A DNA stretch of 64,000 bases, taken from NCBI GenBank assembly GCA_964563335.1, contig CAZLWL010000001.1, forward strand, positions 14,762 to 78,761, in the 5' to 3' direction. The position numbers and the translations under genes were made by a program. Origin of the DNA: QNBT01 sp964563335 (lineage in GTDB: Bacteria; Planctomycetota; Phycisphaerae; Sedimentisphaerales; Anaerohalosphaeraceae). The notes beneath the pieces were generated by a model, which saw only the letters and a program-made list of their open reading frames with translations, searched no databases and was not told where the DNA came from. Below, piece by piece: positions 9,039 through 18,173 of the stretch. How positions within the stretch are numbered: position 1 is the first letter of the stretch; every line of letters starts with the position of its first letter.

Positions 9039-10307
9039 ATGCTTGCTTTGATGCTACTAATTATCCTGTCATTTGTGATTCCATACAGAATACTGCGGCC
9101 GTTCAGTGGTTTGCAGAAGATGCTTGTTATGGCAATGGTTGCAGGGCACGTGATAGTGATGCTTGCATGGCACTGGCATCTTGTTGAAACAACGGGTTTC
9201 CCAATCATTATGGATGCTAAGATTGACACACAGAAGTATTACTGGTCCACGATGTACTTTGCTGACCGGCTACCCTTTGATGTCAGTATAGGAGACGTGA
9301 AGGCCAGCCTGGCGGCCGGGTACGGCGAGACAAGACATGTCGGATACCCTTATGTGCTGGCTCTGTTGTGGACTCTCACACCTTATGGAATACTCGCTGT
9401 TCGTCTGTTTAAAACCATGTTGTTTTTCGTCAGCTTGAGTTTTCTCGCGCGCGTCTGGCGTACGGATTATGGAGATCGACTTGCTATGTGCGGATATGTA
9501 TTCCTCGGTGCCATATTTACGCCTGCGATCCTCTATAATTTCCGAAATCTGAAAGATGGATTGATATTTGCTTTGTTTATATTCCTTATGGCGCTGTTAG
9601 ACACGCTGCTCCGCCCTCGGGAAAGACGGCTGTATCCAATGAGTCGCCGTCAAGTAATTTGCTCCTGGGCCGCGGTTTTGTTTCTTCTTTATGCGATCTC
9701 AACAGTCAGGATCTATAGTACTGCCATAGTGATGGTTGCGGTTGCAATGCACCTTGTAACGGCAAGCAAAATGGGAATAAAAGCAAGAATATCACTGTTG
9801 CTGGCCTTGACGGTCATTGGATTAGCCGGGCTCCAAAGTGGCTTTTTTGGAAATATAGTGACCATAGCTTCCGGACGGATTAGTAAATTAACTTTGTTTA
9901 CTGTGTATGGATTAGGTCAGGCATTTTTAAGCCCACTTCCATGGAATCCTGAACTTGAACGCTATCTTGCTTTCTTTTACTGGATCTATTGGGCGCTGTT
10001 TCCTTATACAATATACGCTGTGGTACGACATTTGCGAAAGAATATGACGTGGCACTTATACCTATATTTTATGGTCTCATACATAGCAAGTGGAGGTATA
10101 ATAGGTGATTCACCGCGTAAGCGGCTTATCGTTCATCCCATTATGGTGGGATGGATACTAGCGCATCTGGCGTACGTAAAAGGGAAACAGCTTGTCTCTG
10201 CAAATCGAATGAGCGAATCAGAAGTATTGGAAGATTATGACTATAGTCATGATGAAGAGCATGTTCTCGTGGGGTCAGGTGAGGATTATACGGTGTATGG
10301 TGACTGA
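9039..10307 (+). CDS. Polytopic membrane protein, Wzy/EpsG-like polymerase candidate
   Basis: A 422-residue integral membrane protein with roughly ten hydrophobic segments and a soluble acidic tail. The block TPAILYNFRNLKDGLIFALFIFLMALLDTLL resembles the FR.xKDxl motif of EpsG/Wzy-type polymerases and of some GT39-like proteins. The cluster has a flippase and several glycosyltransferases, and this is its only other polytopic protein, so repeat-unit polymerisation is the likeliest role; that is inference from context. A GGAG site stands seven bases before the ATG. Confidence 0.6.
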   Translation: MLALMLLIILSFVIPYRILRPFSGLQKMLVMAMVAGHVIVMLAWHWHLVETTGFPIIMDAKIDTQKYYWSTMYFADRLPFDVSIGDVKASLAAGYGETRHVGYPYVLALLWTLTPYGILAVRLFKTMLFFVSLSFLARVWRTDYGDRLAMCGYVFLGAIFTPAILYNFRNLKDGLIFALFIFLMALLDTLLRPRERRLYPMSRRQVICSWAAVLFLLYAISTVRIYSTAIVMVAVAMHLVTASKMGIKARISLLLALTVIGLAGLQSGFFGNIVTIASGRISKLTLFTVYGLGQAFLSPLPWNPELERYLAFFYWIYWALFPYTIYAVVRHLRKNMTWHLYLYFMVSYIASGGIIGDSPRKRLIVHPIMVGWILAHLAYVKGKQLVSANRMSESEVLEDYDYSHDEEHVLVGSGEDYTVYGD

Positions 10308-10408
10308 TAGGATATCCTGTAACGCAAAACTTGGCTGTGCAGATGTCGCTGGCTTATGATATTTCTATTGTATGCAATGGCAATGTGTCTTGCGGAGGGA
10401 AATGACAG

Positions 10409-11632
10409 ATGCGTGTGATGGTAGCTTTGCAAAATCGCTTCTTGCGTACACATAGCGGGAATATATATTCGACTACCGTTTGTGATTATAGTTTTTGGTG
10501 TAGATACTTACAGGTATTTGATGAAGTTGTCGTCTTGGCCCGAGTCGGTGATATTGACCAGCAGGAGTTGGATAAACCGCCAGCCAGTGGTCCGAACGTG
10601 CGTTTTATAGCTATCCCTTATTATATCGGTCCTTGGCAGTATACGAGACGATATTTCCAGATAGCCGCTATAGTTAAGAAAGCTATCGAAGAGGCTGATG
10701 TGTTTATACTCCGGATTCCCGGGGTAATAGGCGGTATGTTGGGACACGACTTGATAAAGGCAAAGATACCCTATGCTGTGGAGGTCGTTGGAGACCCATG
10801 GGAGGTAGGGGCGCCGGGTGGCATAAAGTGTTTCTTAAGACCGGTCATACGACGCAGGGCCAGAGTCCGCTTACGCCGATTGTGTCGCATGGCAAGGCTT
10901 GCTGCCTATGTAACGGCACATTGTCTTCAAGATCGTTACCCGCCAATAGGGTTTTCAACTTATTTTTCTGATGTAGCGATTGATGGTGAGGTTATAATTG
11001 ACAAATCGGTACTCGAGAAAAGAACTGAAAGGGCAAGAAGTAAGTTTGAAACGAGGGAACCCTGGCGACTTTGTTTTGTTGGAGGTATGGACCACTTAAT
11101 CAAAGCTCCTGATATTCTCGTAGACTCAGTGGCACTTTGTGCTAAGCGAGGTCTGAATTTCCAGCTGATAATGGTCGGTGACGGTAAGTACCTCCCGGAT
11201 ATGGAGAACAGGGCTAAGATACTGGGTATCTCAGATTGCGTAAGATTTATTGGCAGAGTATCGCCGGGAAAGCCGGTCTTTGAGCAACTCGACGATGCCG
11301 ACCTGTTTCTCTTGCCTTCGCGTACTGAGGGGCTTCCGCGAGCGATGGTGGAGGCCATGGCCAGAGCACTACCGTGCATTGGTGGTGCGGTCGGTGGAAT
11401 CCCGGAGTTACTTGCACCCGAGGACTTGGTGCCACCTGGAGATGCCGTGGCACTTGCTTCTAAAATTATCTCCGTACTGAGTGACCCCGACAGGCTCGCG
11501 CAAATGTCAGCCCGAAATCTGCAAACAGCCCGGGAATACGAAGCTGAGAAACTTAATCGGCGTCGCATCGAGTTCTATAGGAAGGTCGCTGAGTTAGGCA
11601 AAGAAACAGGAGATTTCAGCAGTGCGCAGTAA
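10409..11632 (+). CDS. Glycosyltransferase family 4
   Basis: A 407-residue GT-B enzyme. The donor-binding half begins with FVGGMDHLIKAPDILVDS near residues 222-240, and the family signature LPSRTEGLPRAMVEAMARALPCIG follows near 301-325, with the conserved glutamates. The strong GGAGGG ribosome site eight to nine bases before the ATG supports the start. A basic stretch near residues 140-165 (RPVIRRRARVRLRRLCRMARL) could sit on the membrane surface. Sugar specificity unknown. Confidence 0.9.
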   Translation: MRVMVALQNRFLRTHSGNIYSTTVCDYSFWCRYLQVFDEVVVLARVGDIDQQELDKPPASGPNVRFIAIPYYIGPWQYTRRYFQIAAIVKKAIEEADVFILRIPGVIGGMLGHDLIKAKIPYAVEVVGDPWEVGAPGGIKCFLRPVIRRRARVRLRRLCRMARLAAYVTAHCLQDRYPPIGFSTYFSDVAIDGEVIIDKSVLEKRTERARSKFETREPWRLCFVGGMDHLIKAPDILVDSVALCAKRGLNFQLIMVGDGKYLPDMENRAKILGISDCVRFIGRVSPGKPVFEQLDDADLFLLPSRTEGLPRAMVEAMARALPCIGGAVGGIPELLAPEDLVPPGDAVALASKIISVLSDPDRLAQMSARNLQTAREYEAEKLNRRRIEFYRKVAELGKETGDFSSAQ

Positions 11633-11672
11633 GGTTCTATAATTGACTATCATTAAGAGTAAGTAGAACATT

Positions 11673-12719
11673 ATGGAAGCAAAAAATTACGTTGCATGTA
11701 AGGATATTTTGGGGATTCAGACTAATTGTAAAGAAAAAATTGGCTGGTCGTTTGGATATCCTCCGGAGCCTGTTTCTGATGAAGAAATTCACAAATGTCG
11801 GCTTGTCGTCAGATTTATTGTTGATCCACTTACAACTGAGGGCCGGGAAAAACAAGGCCTTCAAAAGTATCATTATTGGAGGGCGGAGCAAGGCAGAGAT
11901 GCTTTGTTCTATGAGCGAAATTTTTTTGGTGGCACAAAGTTGCGGTTACTTGCAAAAGATTTATTGGCAAATAGGCCGGCGATATATGCCAACAGGAGAT
12001 ACATCAGACACATACGTTGGCGTTTTAACAACTTACATTCACCTGGTTATATCTTAACGGATATGGTTTGCGTATTGCTATTAAGGAAGAGTCTTTGTGC
12101 ATTACACTGTTCAGCATTCCGTACACAAGGCGCGACAGTAGTCGTAACGGCCCCACCTAATACAGGCAAAACTTTAGCCACTATGCGGGCAGTATTCAAC
12201 CACAATGCATCATTTATCTCGGAGGATCTGGCTGTAACTGACGGTGAAAGTATCTATGCATGCCCCTGGACTTCTACTTTTCGCTATTATGATGAGCTTA
12301 GCATGAGTCGAATAATGGCCTTAAGAATGAAACTCATGAAGTTCTTGCCGGTGATAGAGATACTTCCATTTCCCGGAACACACAAGACCATCGACACTTA
12401 TATAGGAAAGGAACGTATTCTTGACCGCTCCAGGGTGACCCACATTGCGATTCTTGCTTGTTGTAGCGGGGGCGTTGAAGTTCTGGACAAGAAAACTGCG
12501 TTTGATATGGTTTACAATATGAATCGCTATGAATTTTTCTACCGGAAAAGCCCGATGCTGACGGCTTACTCATATTTCAACCCTGAGTTTGACCCGGAGG
12601 CTTTAGTCGAAAGAGAAAAAGAAATATTGGCAAGACTGGTGAATCAGTCTGAGTGCTTCTTGGTTCAGAGCAAAGACCCTACTGAATTTGCCGACCTAAT
12701 TAAGGACAAGATTGGATAA
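11673..12719 (+). CDS. HPr kinase/PEPCK-like P-loop protein
   Basis: A 348-residue protein with a Walker A motif APPNTGKT at residues 160-167, followed by a segment (HNASFISEDLAVTDGESIYACPWTSTFRYYDE) that matches the layout of HPr-kinase-like proteins, where the P-loop is followed by a conserved SEDL/SDD acid pair. In HprK the domain phosphorylates a serine of a partner; related stand-alone proteins are common in exosortase-type and capsule loci with unknown targets. No HPr gene is in the window. The first ~130 residues have no recognised domain. It sits between two GT4 genes in the same direction. Confidence 0.6.
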   Translation: MEAKNYVACKDILGIQTNCKEKIGWSFGYPPEPVSDEEIHKCRLVVRFIVDPLTTEGREKQGLQKYHYWRAEQGRDALFYERNFFGGTKLRLLAKDLLANRPAIYANRRYIRHIRWRFNNLHSPGYILTDMVCVLLLRKSLCALHCSAFRTQGATVVVTAPPNTGKTLATMRAVFNHNASFISEDLAVTDGESIYACPWTSTFRYYDELSMSRIMALRMKLMKFLPVIEILPFPGTHKTIDTYIGKERILDRSRVTHIAILACCSGGVEVLDKKTAFDMVYNMNRYEFFYRKSPMLTAYSYFNPEFDPEALVEREKEILARLVNQSECFLVQSKDPTEFADLIKDKIG

Positions 12720-12778
12720 TCAGTCTAATCTGAGGATGTCGTAAGTGCTGGGAAAGATTCAATAGGTACGATGCAAGA

Positions 12779-13981
12779 ATGACAGAGCAAAGCGATAAAA
12801 GGAATTTTCCAAGAATCTGCCTTGTATCTTCGGTGCCGAGGACACTATGGCGTTTTTATGGTGGCCTGATAAGACAACTAATGAAAGATTCAGTGAAGGT
12901 AACGGTCGTAAGCTCAGACACACCGCGATTGTACGAGATGAGGGGTCAACTCGGCTGCGCCATTTTGCCGGTGGAGATCACCCGCAGAATGTCTCCGATG
13001 AAGGATTTGAGCGCAATTCTCAAGCTCACATGGCACCTCCGTCGGGAAAAGTATGACATAGTACATGCCCATATACCCAAAGGCGGCCTTGTAGGTATGG
13101 TATCAGCGTTCTTAGCCCGAGTCCCCACCCGAATATACACAATGCATGGATTATTGCTGGAAACTTTCACCGGCTCAAAACAAAAACTTCTTTGGTTGAT
13201 TGAGTGGTTAACCTGTAAATCGGCGACGAATGTGCTGGTGGTTGGTCCCAGCCTGAAACAGCGGGTACTTGAGGAGAAACTGTGTCCTCTTTCTAAAATG
13301 CAGATTCTCGGTGATGGGACAGCATGTGGAATCGATCTGGAGAAATTCAATCGCACTGAAAGGACCGCTGCATTAGGCAGGCAGACCAGACAGAAGTTGA
13401 ATATCCCCGAGGATGCGATAGTTATTGGATACGTGGGCAGGATTATTCCTGATAAAGGAATTAAATGTTTGGTTTATGCATTTGAAATAGTTCAAAAGCA
13501 ATTGGAAAATTCCTATTTACTGTTGGTAGGGGCTTTCGAGACCGTGCGTCAAACCTTCTGTCAGAAAACTATAGGCATAATCAACAGCAATGATAATATT
13601 AAAAATACGAGATATGTCGAAGATCCCGTACCGTTTTATGCGGCCATGGATATAGTTGTATTGCCTTCCCGGCGTGAAGGTTTTGGTTTGACTCTAATTG
13701 AAGCAGCGGCGTTGGGATTGCCTACTATTGCCACCAAAGTCACCGGTTGTGTGGATGCTGTTGTGGATAATGTTACAGGGCTGCTCGTAGAAAAGGATAA
13801 CAACAAGCAGTTTGCTGAAGCAATATTGAAACTGGCCCGGAGCGCCGAATTGCGAAACAAGTTGGGACACGAGGGCGGCAAACGAGCTAGAAAGCTTTTT
13901 GGTTCTGAAAGGCTAATTGAGGAACATATGGCGTTGTATGAGGAGCTTTTGGGTAAGGCAATCCAGCATAAGGCTGAATAA
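12779..13981 (+). CDS. Glycosyltransferase family 4
   Basis: A 400-residue GT-B enzyme resembling the initiating or early GT4 enzymes of capsule loci: MRGQLGCAILPVEITRRMSPMKD, HAHIPKGGLVGMVSAFLARVPTRIYTMHG and then GYVGRIIPDKGIKCLVYAFEIV near 216-237. The donor signature LPSRREGFGLTLIEAAALGLPTIATKVTG runs near 295-323. The HAHIPKGGLVG..AA segment is shared with many undecaprenyl-PP-sugar alpha-transferases. It ends 73 bp before the methyltransferase gene. Specificity not determinable. Confidence 0.9.
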   Translation: MTEQSDKRNFPRICLVSSVPRTLWRFYGGLIRQLMKDSVKVTVVSSDTPRLYEMRGQLGCAILPVEITRRMSPMKDLSAILKLTWHLRREKYDIVHAHIPKGGLVGMVSAFLARVPTRIYTMHGLLLETFTGSKQKLLWLIEWLTCKSATNVLVVGPSLKQRVLEEKLCPLSKMQILGDGTACGIDLEKFNRTERTAALGRQTRQKLNIPEDAIVIGYVGRIIPDKGIKCLVYAFEIVQKQLENSYLLLVGAFETVRQTFCQKTIGIINSNDNIKNTRYVEDPVPFYAAMDIVVLPSRREGFGLTLIEAAALGLPTIATKVTGCVDAVVDNVTGLLVEKDNNKQFAEAILKLARSAELRNKLGHEGGKRARKLFGSERLIEEHMALYEELLGKAIQHKAE

Positions 13982-14054
13982 ATTGATTTACAGTAAATCG
14001 TCGAAGATGTTGCACGCATTCAACTTTTACTCATTTTGAGAAGAGGTCTGAAGA

Positions 14055-14708
14055 ATGAAATTAAGTGAGAAAGAAGTACAACAGTATTTTGATAAGGTGC
14101 CCAAACGATGGGACGCACTTTATTCACATGAAAATCGATTTAAGTACGTCATAAATAAATGGCTGCGTAAGGGTCTTTTCGAAAGGTACAGGCTTGTCTT
14201 CGAACACTGCGGAGACCTTGCCGGGGCAAGAGTGTTGGATATAGGCTGCGGTAGCGGCCGATACAGTATTGAATGTGTTAAAAGAGGAGCCGAGCGCGTA
14301 GTGGGAGTCGATTTTGCTCCATCAATGATTGAATATTCTCAAAAAGTGGCCCAACAGATGGGGGTGGCAGAGAAATGTGAATTCATTTGCGATGACTTTC
14401 TGTCGCATCAGTTCGACCGTTCGTTTGATATTGTGCTGGCACTGGGATTTTTTGACTACATCCAAGAGCCAGAGCCAATATTCAAGAAGATTGCTCGGTT
14501 GACTCCTCGTAAATTCGTGGCATCGTTTCCCAAGTTCACGTTTTTTTGGGGCATTCAGCGCCATATCCGTTACAACTGGATTAGAAAATGTCCGATTTAT
14601 TATTATTCCGCTGAACAATTAGAGCACTTATATAAGGAAGCACCTTTTGTGAGATTCAGGATAATCGAGGGCAAAAGGGGCTTTTTTGGCGTAGGAGAGG
14701 GTATTTAA
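14055..14708 (+). CDS. Class I SAM-dependent methyltransferase
   Basis: A 217-residue soluble methyltransferase. Motif I, VLDIGCGSGRYS, lies near residues 60-71, followed by the acidic motif II end GVDFAPSMIEYS, and FDIVLALGFFDYIQEP is motif IV. An AGAGG site precedes the ATG. Position within the polysaccharide locus suggests methylation of a sugar or a lipid-linked intermediate, but the sequence alone would also fit a small-molecule methyltransferase. The next gene is a deacetylase 92 bp downstream. Confidence 0.85.
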   Translation: MKLSEKEVQQYFDKVPKRWDALYSHENRFKYVINKWLRKGLFERYRLVFEHCGDLAGARVLDIGCGSGRYSIECVKRGAERVVGVDFAPSMIEYSQKVAQQMGVAEKCEFICDDFLSHQFDRSFDIVLALGFFDYIQEPEPIFKKIARLTPRKFVASFPKFTFFWGIQRHIRYNWIRKCPIYYYSAEQLEHLYKEAPFVRFRIIEGKRGFFGVGEGI

Positions 14709-14800
14709 TCAGGTCAGAAGAGACTGCGTATGGCGAGTGTCAGCCTCTCGTTGTCTCGGTAGTGGGTTGTATTGAGTTTGTCATGCGGAGATAGGATAAT

Positions 14801-15706
14801 ATGTTAAATGCTCTTTCTTTTGATGTTGAAGACGGCTGGAGCATTTTTTCCCGTGACTGGCTGTTCAGAGAGATAGAACTAACAGATACCATAGTGAGAG
14901 ATACCGATTGGGTACTCAAAACTCTCGAAGGGCGAAATATCCGAGCAACCTTTTTTGTACTTGGGAATGTGGCACAGAAATTTCCATCGCTGATAAGGCA
15001 GATTGCTGATGATAAGCATGAAATCGGGGTGCATGGTTTCTCGCACAAACAGATTTTCAAGCTGACTAAGGAAGAGTTTCGCAGCGAGGTTGCTGATGTA
15101 AAAAAGTTGCTGGAAGATATTATCTCTGCACCCGTGCCTGGCTATCGGGCGCCGGCTTTTTCTGTAATACCAAAAACCAGTTGGGCTTTGGAAGTTTTAG
15201 CCGAAGAAGGTTTTGTTTATGATTCAAGCATTGTACCCTGCAAAAACAGTCGTTACGGGTGGCCGGGCTTTAGTAGGGATATTTGCAGAATTGATTTACA
15301 CAGCGGGAGCAGTATCATTGAAGTGCCGATGACGGTAGTGAATTTTCCTGTCATTGGAAAAGGTTTTGTTACCGGCGGAGGGTATATTCGACATTTCCCA
15401 TATTGCCTCTCGAGCTTTATGATTAAACTTATTCAGAAACACCGCCCTGCTATCGTATATATGCACCCATACGAATTTGCGACAGGGATTTACCCTTTGT
15501 CATTTAGTCATCTTTCCAAAGAAAAGAAGAAACGGGTTTTCAGACACTTGAAATTTGCAGCGCGAAACCGGAAATCCATGCCTTGCAAGCTAAGAAAACT
15601 TTTGTCGGAATTCAAATTTTCTACTATCAGCCAGGTTATAGAATCAGCTAAATCTTGTCCCTGCGGCATCAATTCGGTTAAACTGGATGAAACTAAAGAC
15701 AAATAA
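14801..15706 (+). CDS. Polysaccharide deacetylase (NodB family, exosortase-locus type)
   Basis: Metal-dependent carbohydrate esterase family 4 enzyme, expected to remove N-acetyl groups from a polysaccharide. NodB-type motifs are visible: SFDVEDGW at residues 6-13 with the metal/catalytic aspartates, RATFFVLGNVA near 50-60, the metal-binding HGFSH near 77-81, and GYRAPAFS near 115-122. The compact N-terminus starting directly with the DVED motif resembles deacetylases seen beside PEP-CTERM/exosortase polysaccharide loci (TIGR03006-like); no exosortase gene is in the window. No signal peptide is seen, so the enzyme may act in the cytoplasm. Confidence 0.82.
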   Translation: MLNALSFDVEDGWSIFSRDWLFREIELTDTIVRDTDWVLKTLEGRNIRATFFVLGNVAQKFPSLIRQIADDKHEIGVHGFSHKQIFKLTKEEFRSEVADVKKLLEDIISAPVPGYRAPAFSVIPKTSWALEVLAEEGFVYDSSIVPCKNSRYGWPGFSRDICRIDLHSGSSIIEVPMTVVNFPVIGKGFVTGGGYIRHFPYCLSSFMIKLIQKHRPAIVYMHPYEFATGIYPLSFSHLSKEKKKRVFRHLKFAARNRKSMPCKLRKLLSEFKFSTISQVIESAKSCPCGINSVKLDETKDK

Positions 15707-15756
15707 CCAATGTCTGCCGGTGTATAATTTACCGGATACCTTAACAGGTGGTTGTT

Positions 15757-16827
15757 ATGGCTGATTCGCCAAATAAAAAGAAGTCTCCGGTACTTTTGTT
15801 TTTCGTGGGCTTTCTTGTGATTGTGGGCGTAATGTTTATTGCCAATTACAGGTCACCGCTTGTGCAGGAACTTGATGCTCCTGACGATGGTATCCAAAAA
15901 CTCTACACAGTTCGCGATTCGCTTGTAGCTGTTTCTAATCGAAGCGAAATTTACCTCTGGAATTGGAAAGAGTTGGAAGATAAAGCGAAAATTATCTCCG
16001 TGAAGGCGGCTAATGTGGCGGTTTTACCTGCTGATAAACTTGTCTTGGTTTCTGCTAATAATTCCAACACTATTATAATAAGCGATTTTGAAAATAACAG
16101 TAAACAAAAACAATTGTCTATAGAGGACGGTTGGCTATGTAAGCACTTAAGCATTAATCGCGTAGGCCGAGCAGCTTTTGGTTTTGAACAAAAAGGCGAA
16201 ACCAGCCAAAATTCCAGTCCGTATGGTCGTATTCGTCTCGAAACAATTCGACCTGATTTCGACAAACTTCTTCCGGTCGCGACAATAGACAAAAAAGATA
16301 ATAGTTTGTCACTGTATGGGTTGGCCATATCGAATGATGGTGCATTTATTGCAGTTGTCGGGCAGAAAAACGATGTCGGCTGGGTTGGAACAGTTGATGT
16401 CGCTCAGAAGAAATTGCTTTGGGAAAAATCGATAGAAACATCGGCAGATATTACGGAAATTGCCTTTTCGCCGGACGATAAGGTGCTCTATGCCGGTGGA
16501 GAGGGCAGGTATTTGTATTGTTTCGAAACGGATTCCGGAAAGACAGTAAGAAAGTTGCTCATAGATGAGGAGCAACTGACGGTTTCATTTAATGAGCAGC
16601 GAGTTACGTGTACTGAGGTTAGCCCCGATGGATTTGTGGTGGCAGCCGGTGTGAACCCCGGCAATAAAATCTATTTCTGGGATACGAGAACGAGCAAGCG
16701 ACTTGGTGTCATGGGAGGTTGCCGAGGGCTTAATAACTTGGCATTTGCACCGGACTCATCTACTTTTGTTGTAGCTGGTCGAAATTATGGCGGTTCGCTA
16801 AAAGTGCGGCGTGTACCAGGCAAATAG
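15757..16827 (+). CDS. Membrane-anchored beta-propeller (WD40/PQQ-like) protein
   Basis: The ATG at 15757 lies five bases after an AGGTGG site; a GTG at 15748 in the same frame overlaps that site and was rejected. The N-terminus has a lysine-rich start and one hydrophobic segment (PVLLFFVGFLVIVGVMFIA), so the protein is anchored in the membrane with its C-terminal part outside the cytoplasm. The rest consists of repeats such as ITEIAFSPDDKVLYAGGEGRYLYCFETDSGK and EVSPDGFVVAAGVNPGNKIYFWDTRT, typical of WD40-like propeller blades. No catalytic motif is seen; a scaffold role in polymer export or assembly is possible but unproven. Confidence 0.7.
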   Translation: MADSPNKKKSPVLLFFVGFLVIVGVMFIANYRSPLVQELDAPDDGIQKLYTVRDSLVAVSNRSEIYLWNWKELEDKAKIISVKAANVAVLPADKLVLVSANNSNTIIISDFENNSKQKQLSIEDGWLCKHLSINRVGRAAFGFEQKGETSQNSSPYGRIRLETIRPDFDKLLPVATIDKKDNSLSLYGLAISNDGAFIAVVGQKNDVGWVGTVDVAQKKLLWEKSIETSADITEIAFSPDDKVLYAGGEGRYLYCFETDSGKTVRKLLIDEEQLTVSFNEQRVTCTEVSPDGFVVAAGVNPGNKIYFWDTRTSKRLGVMGGCRGLNNLAFAPDSSTFVVAGRNYGGSLKVRRVPGK

Positions 16828-16856
16828 GCGCGTCAGGAGTTCAAGGATTGCTTTGC

Positions 16857-18146
16857 ATGATTGAGAGCATAAATAATGTTGCTGTTCTCGGCTCTGGTGG
16901 CACCATAGGCAGTTTGGTGGGCGGTCTTGTTGCGCAGCATGGGATAAAGGTTTATTTTCTGAGCCGGACCGCTGAAGGTGCGAAACGCGGCCTGCAGAGG
17001 GCGATTGCCCAGGCTCGCTCGGAAGTGATAAGCCGAAATATCGTATGTGGTGATTATGACCATTTGTTCGAAGATGCGCTAAAAGGGGCGGATTGGATTA
17101 TTGAGTGTGTCAGTGAGGACCTTGCGATAAAGCAAAGAATGTATGAGATGATAGACGGATGCAAGAGGCCGGATACTATCGTGAGTTCCGTGACATCGAG
17201 CTTGCCTCTGGAAATTCTGCCGAAGGGCAGGTCTCGGAATTTCAGGAAAAACTTCCTCTCTACACATTTCTATAATCCTCCCGGTAAGATGTTGGCTTGT
17301 GAGATTACAGGCCAATCCGATACTGACCCCGAAATTGTTGGCTTTATGGAGGATTTCCTGAAGCACCGGTTTCGGCGGGTGGTCATTCCTGTCAAGAACG
17401 TTGCAGGATTTGCAGGTAACCGGATAGCCTTTTTGCTTCTTAATCGGATTACGGCGTTGGCTGCCGTGTACGGCGTAGAGATGATGGATTACCTGATTGG
17501 GCCTTATACGGGCAGGCAGATGCCGCCTTTGGCGACTATTGATTTGGTCGGATTGGACATTCACAAGGCCATTATCGAGAACTTGTACAATAACACCAGC
17601 GACGAGATGCGGCACAGCCTTGTTCCGCCTGGGTACGTCAACAAGATGATTCAAAATGGCTTCTTGGGTAACAAGACGCCTGATAGAGGCGGTTTTTATA
17701 GGAAACTTGAAAGCGGCAGGAGCGAATTTATTGATCCGGCAAGTTGTGAGTATGTGCCGGCAATAGAGCCCCACATTGGTTTTGTTGAGAAAGCCAAGCA
17801 TTTTGTCCACATGGGCAGATACCGAGACGCGTTTGAGATTATCAAAACGGTCTCCGGCAGAGAAGCTGAGATAGTCAAGGACATTCTCTGCGTGTACATA
17901 GTATACTCTTATTCGCGCATCGGTGAAGTCACCGAGTCTGATTTTGGCATAGATGGAATTGACAGAGTGATGTCCTTTGGATTCAACTGGGCTCCGCCGA
18001 GTCTGATTGTGAGTATGCTCGGTGGCAAAGAATATGTCATTGAGCTACTGGAAAAGAAAGAGTTTGAGGTACCGGATGCGTTGAAGAATGCAGAGGATAG
18101 AAAAAGCCTGATGCTTGATGCGGGCAAGTACTTTCCGGCTCGATAA
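16857..18146 (+). CDS. 3-hydroxyacyl-CoA dehydrogenase
   Basis: NAD-dependent oxidation/reduction of 3-hydroxyacyl-CoA. The Rossmann motif VAVLGSGGTIGSLVGGLVAQHG begins near residue 8, ADWIIECVSEDLAIKQ and SSVTSSLPLEIL follow as in the family, STHFYNPPGKM carries the catalytic histidine, and PVKNVAGFAGNRIAFLLLN begins the C-terminal domain. Length (~429 residues) exceeds a minimal dehydrogenase because of a second C-terminal helical unit. ATG 16857 has AAGGA nine bases upstream; a TTG at 16848 is a possible alternative. It is followed 27 bp later by a thiolase, so together they could build or degrade a beta-oxidised acyl chain, unusual inside a polysaccharide locus. Confidence 0.85.
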   Translation: MIESINNVAVLGSGGTIGSLVGGLVAQHGIKVYFLSRTAEGAKRGLQRAIAQARSEVISRNIVCGDYDHLFEDALKGADWIIECVSEDLAIKQRMYEMIDGCKRPDTIVSSVTSSLPLEILPKGRSRNFRKNFLSTHFYNPPGKMLACEITGQSDTDPEIVGFMEDFLKHRFRRVVIPVKNVAGFAGNRIAFLLLNRITALAAVYGVEMMDYLIGPYTGRQMPPLATIDLVGLDIHKAIIENLYNNTSDEMRHSLVPPGYVNKMIQNGFLGNKTPDRGGFYRKLESGRSEFIDPASCEYVPAIEPHIGFVEKAKHFVHMGRYRDAFEIIKTVSGREAEIVKDILCVYIVYSYSRIGEVTESDFGIDGIDRVMSFGFNWAPPSLIVSMLGGKEYVIELLEKKEFEVPDALKNAEDRKSLMLDAGKYFPAR

Positions 18147-18173
18147 ATGATAAATGATGATAGAGGATAGTGA

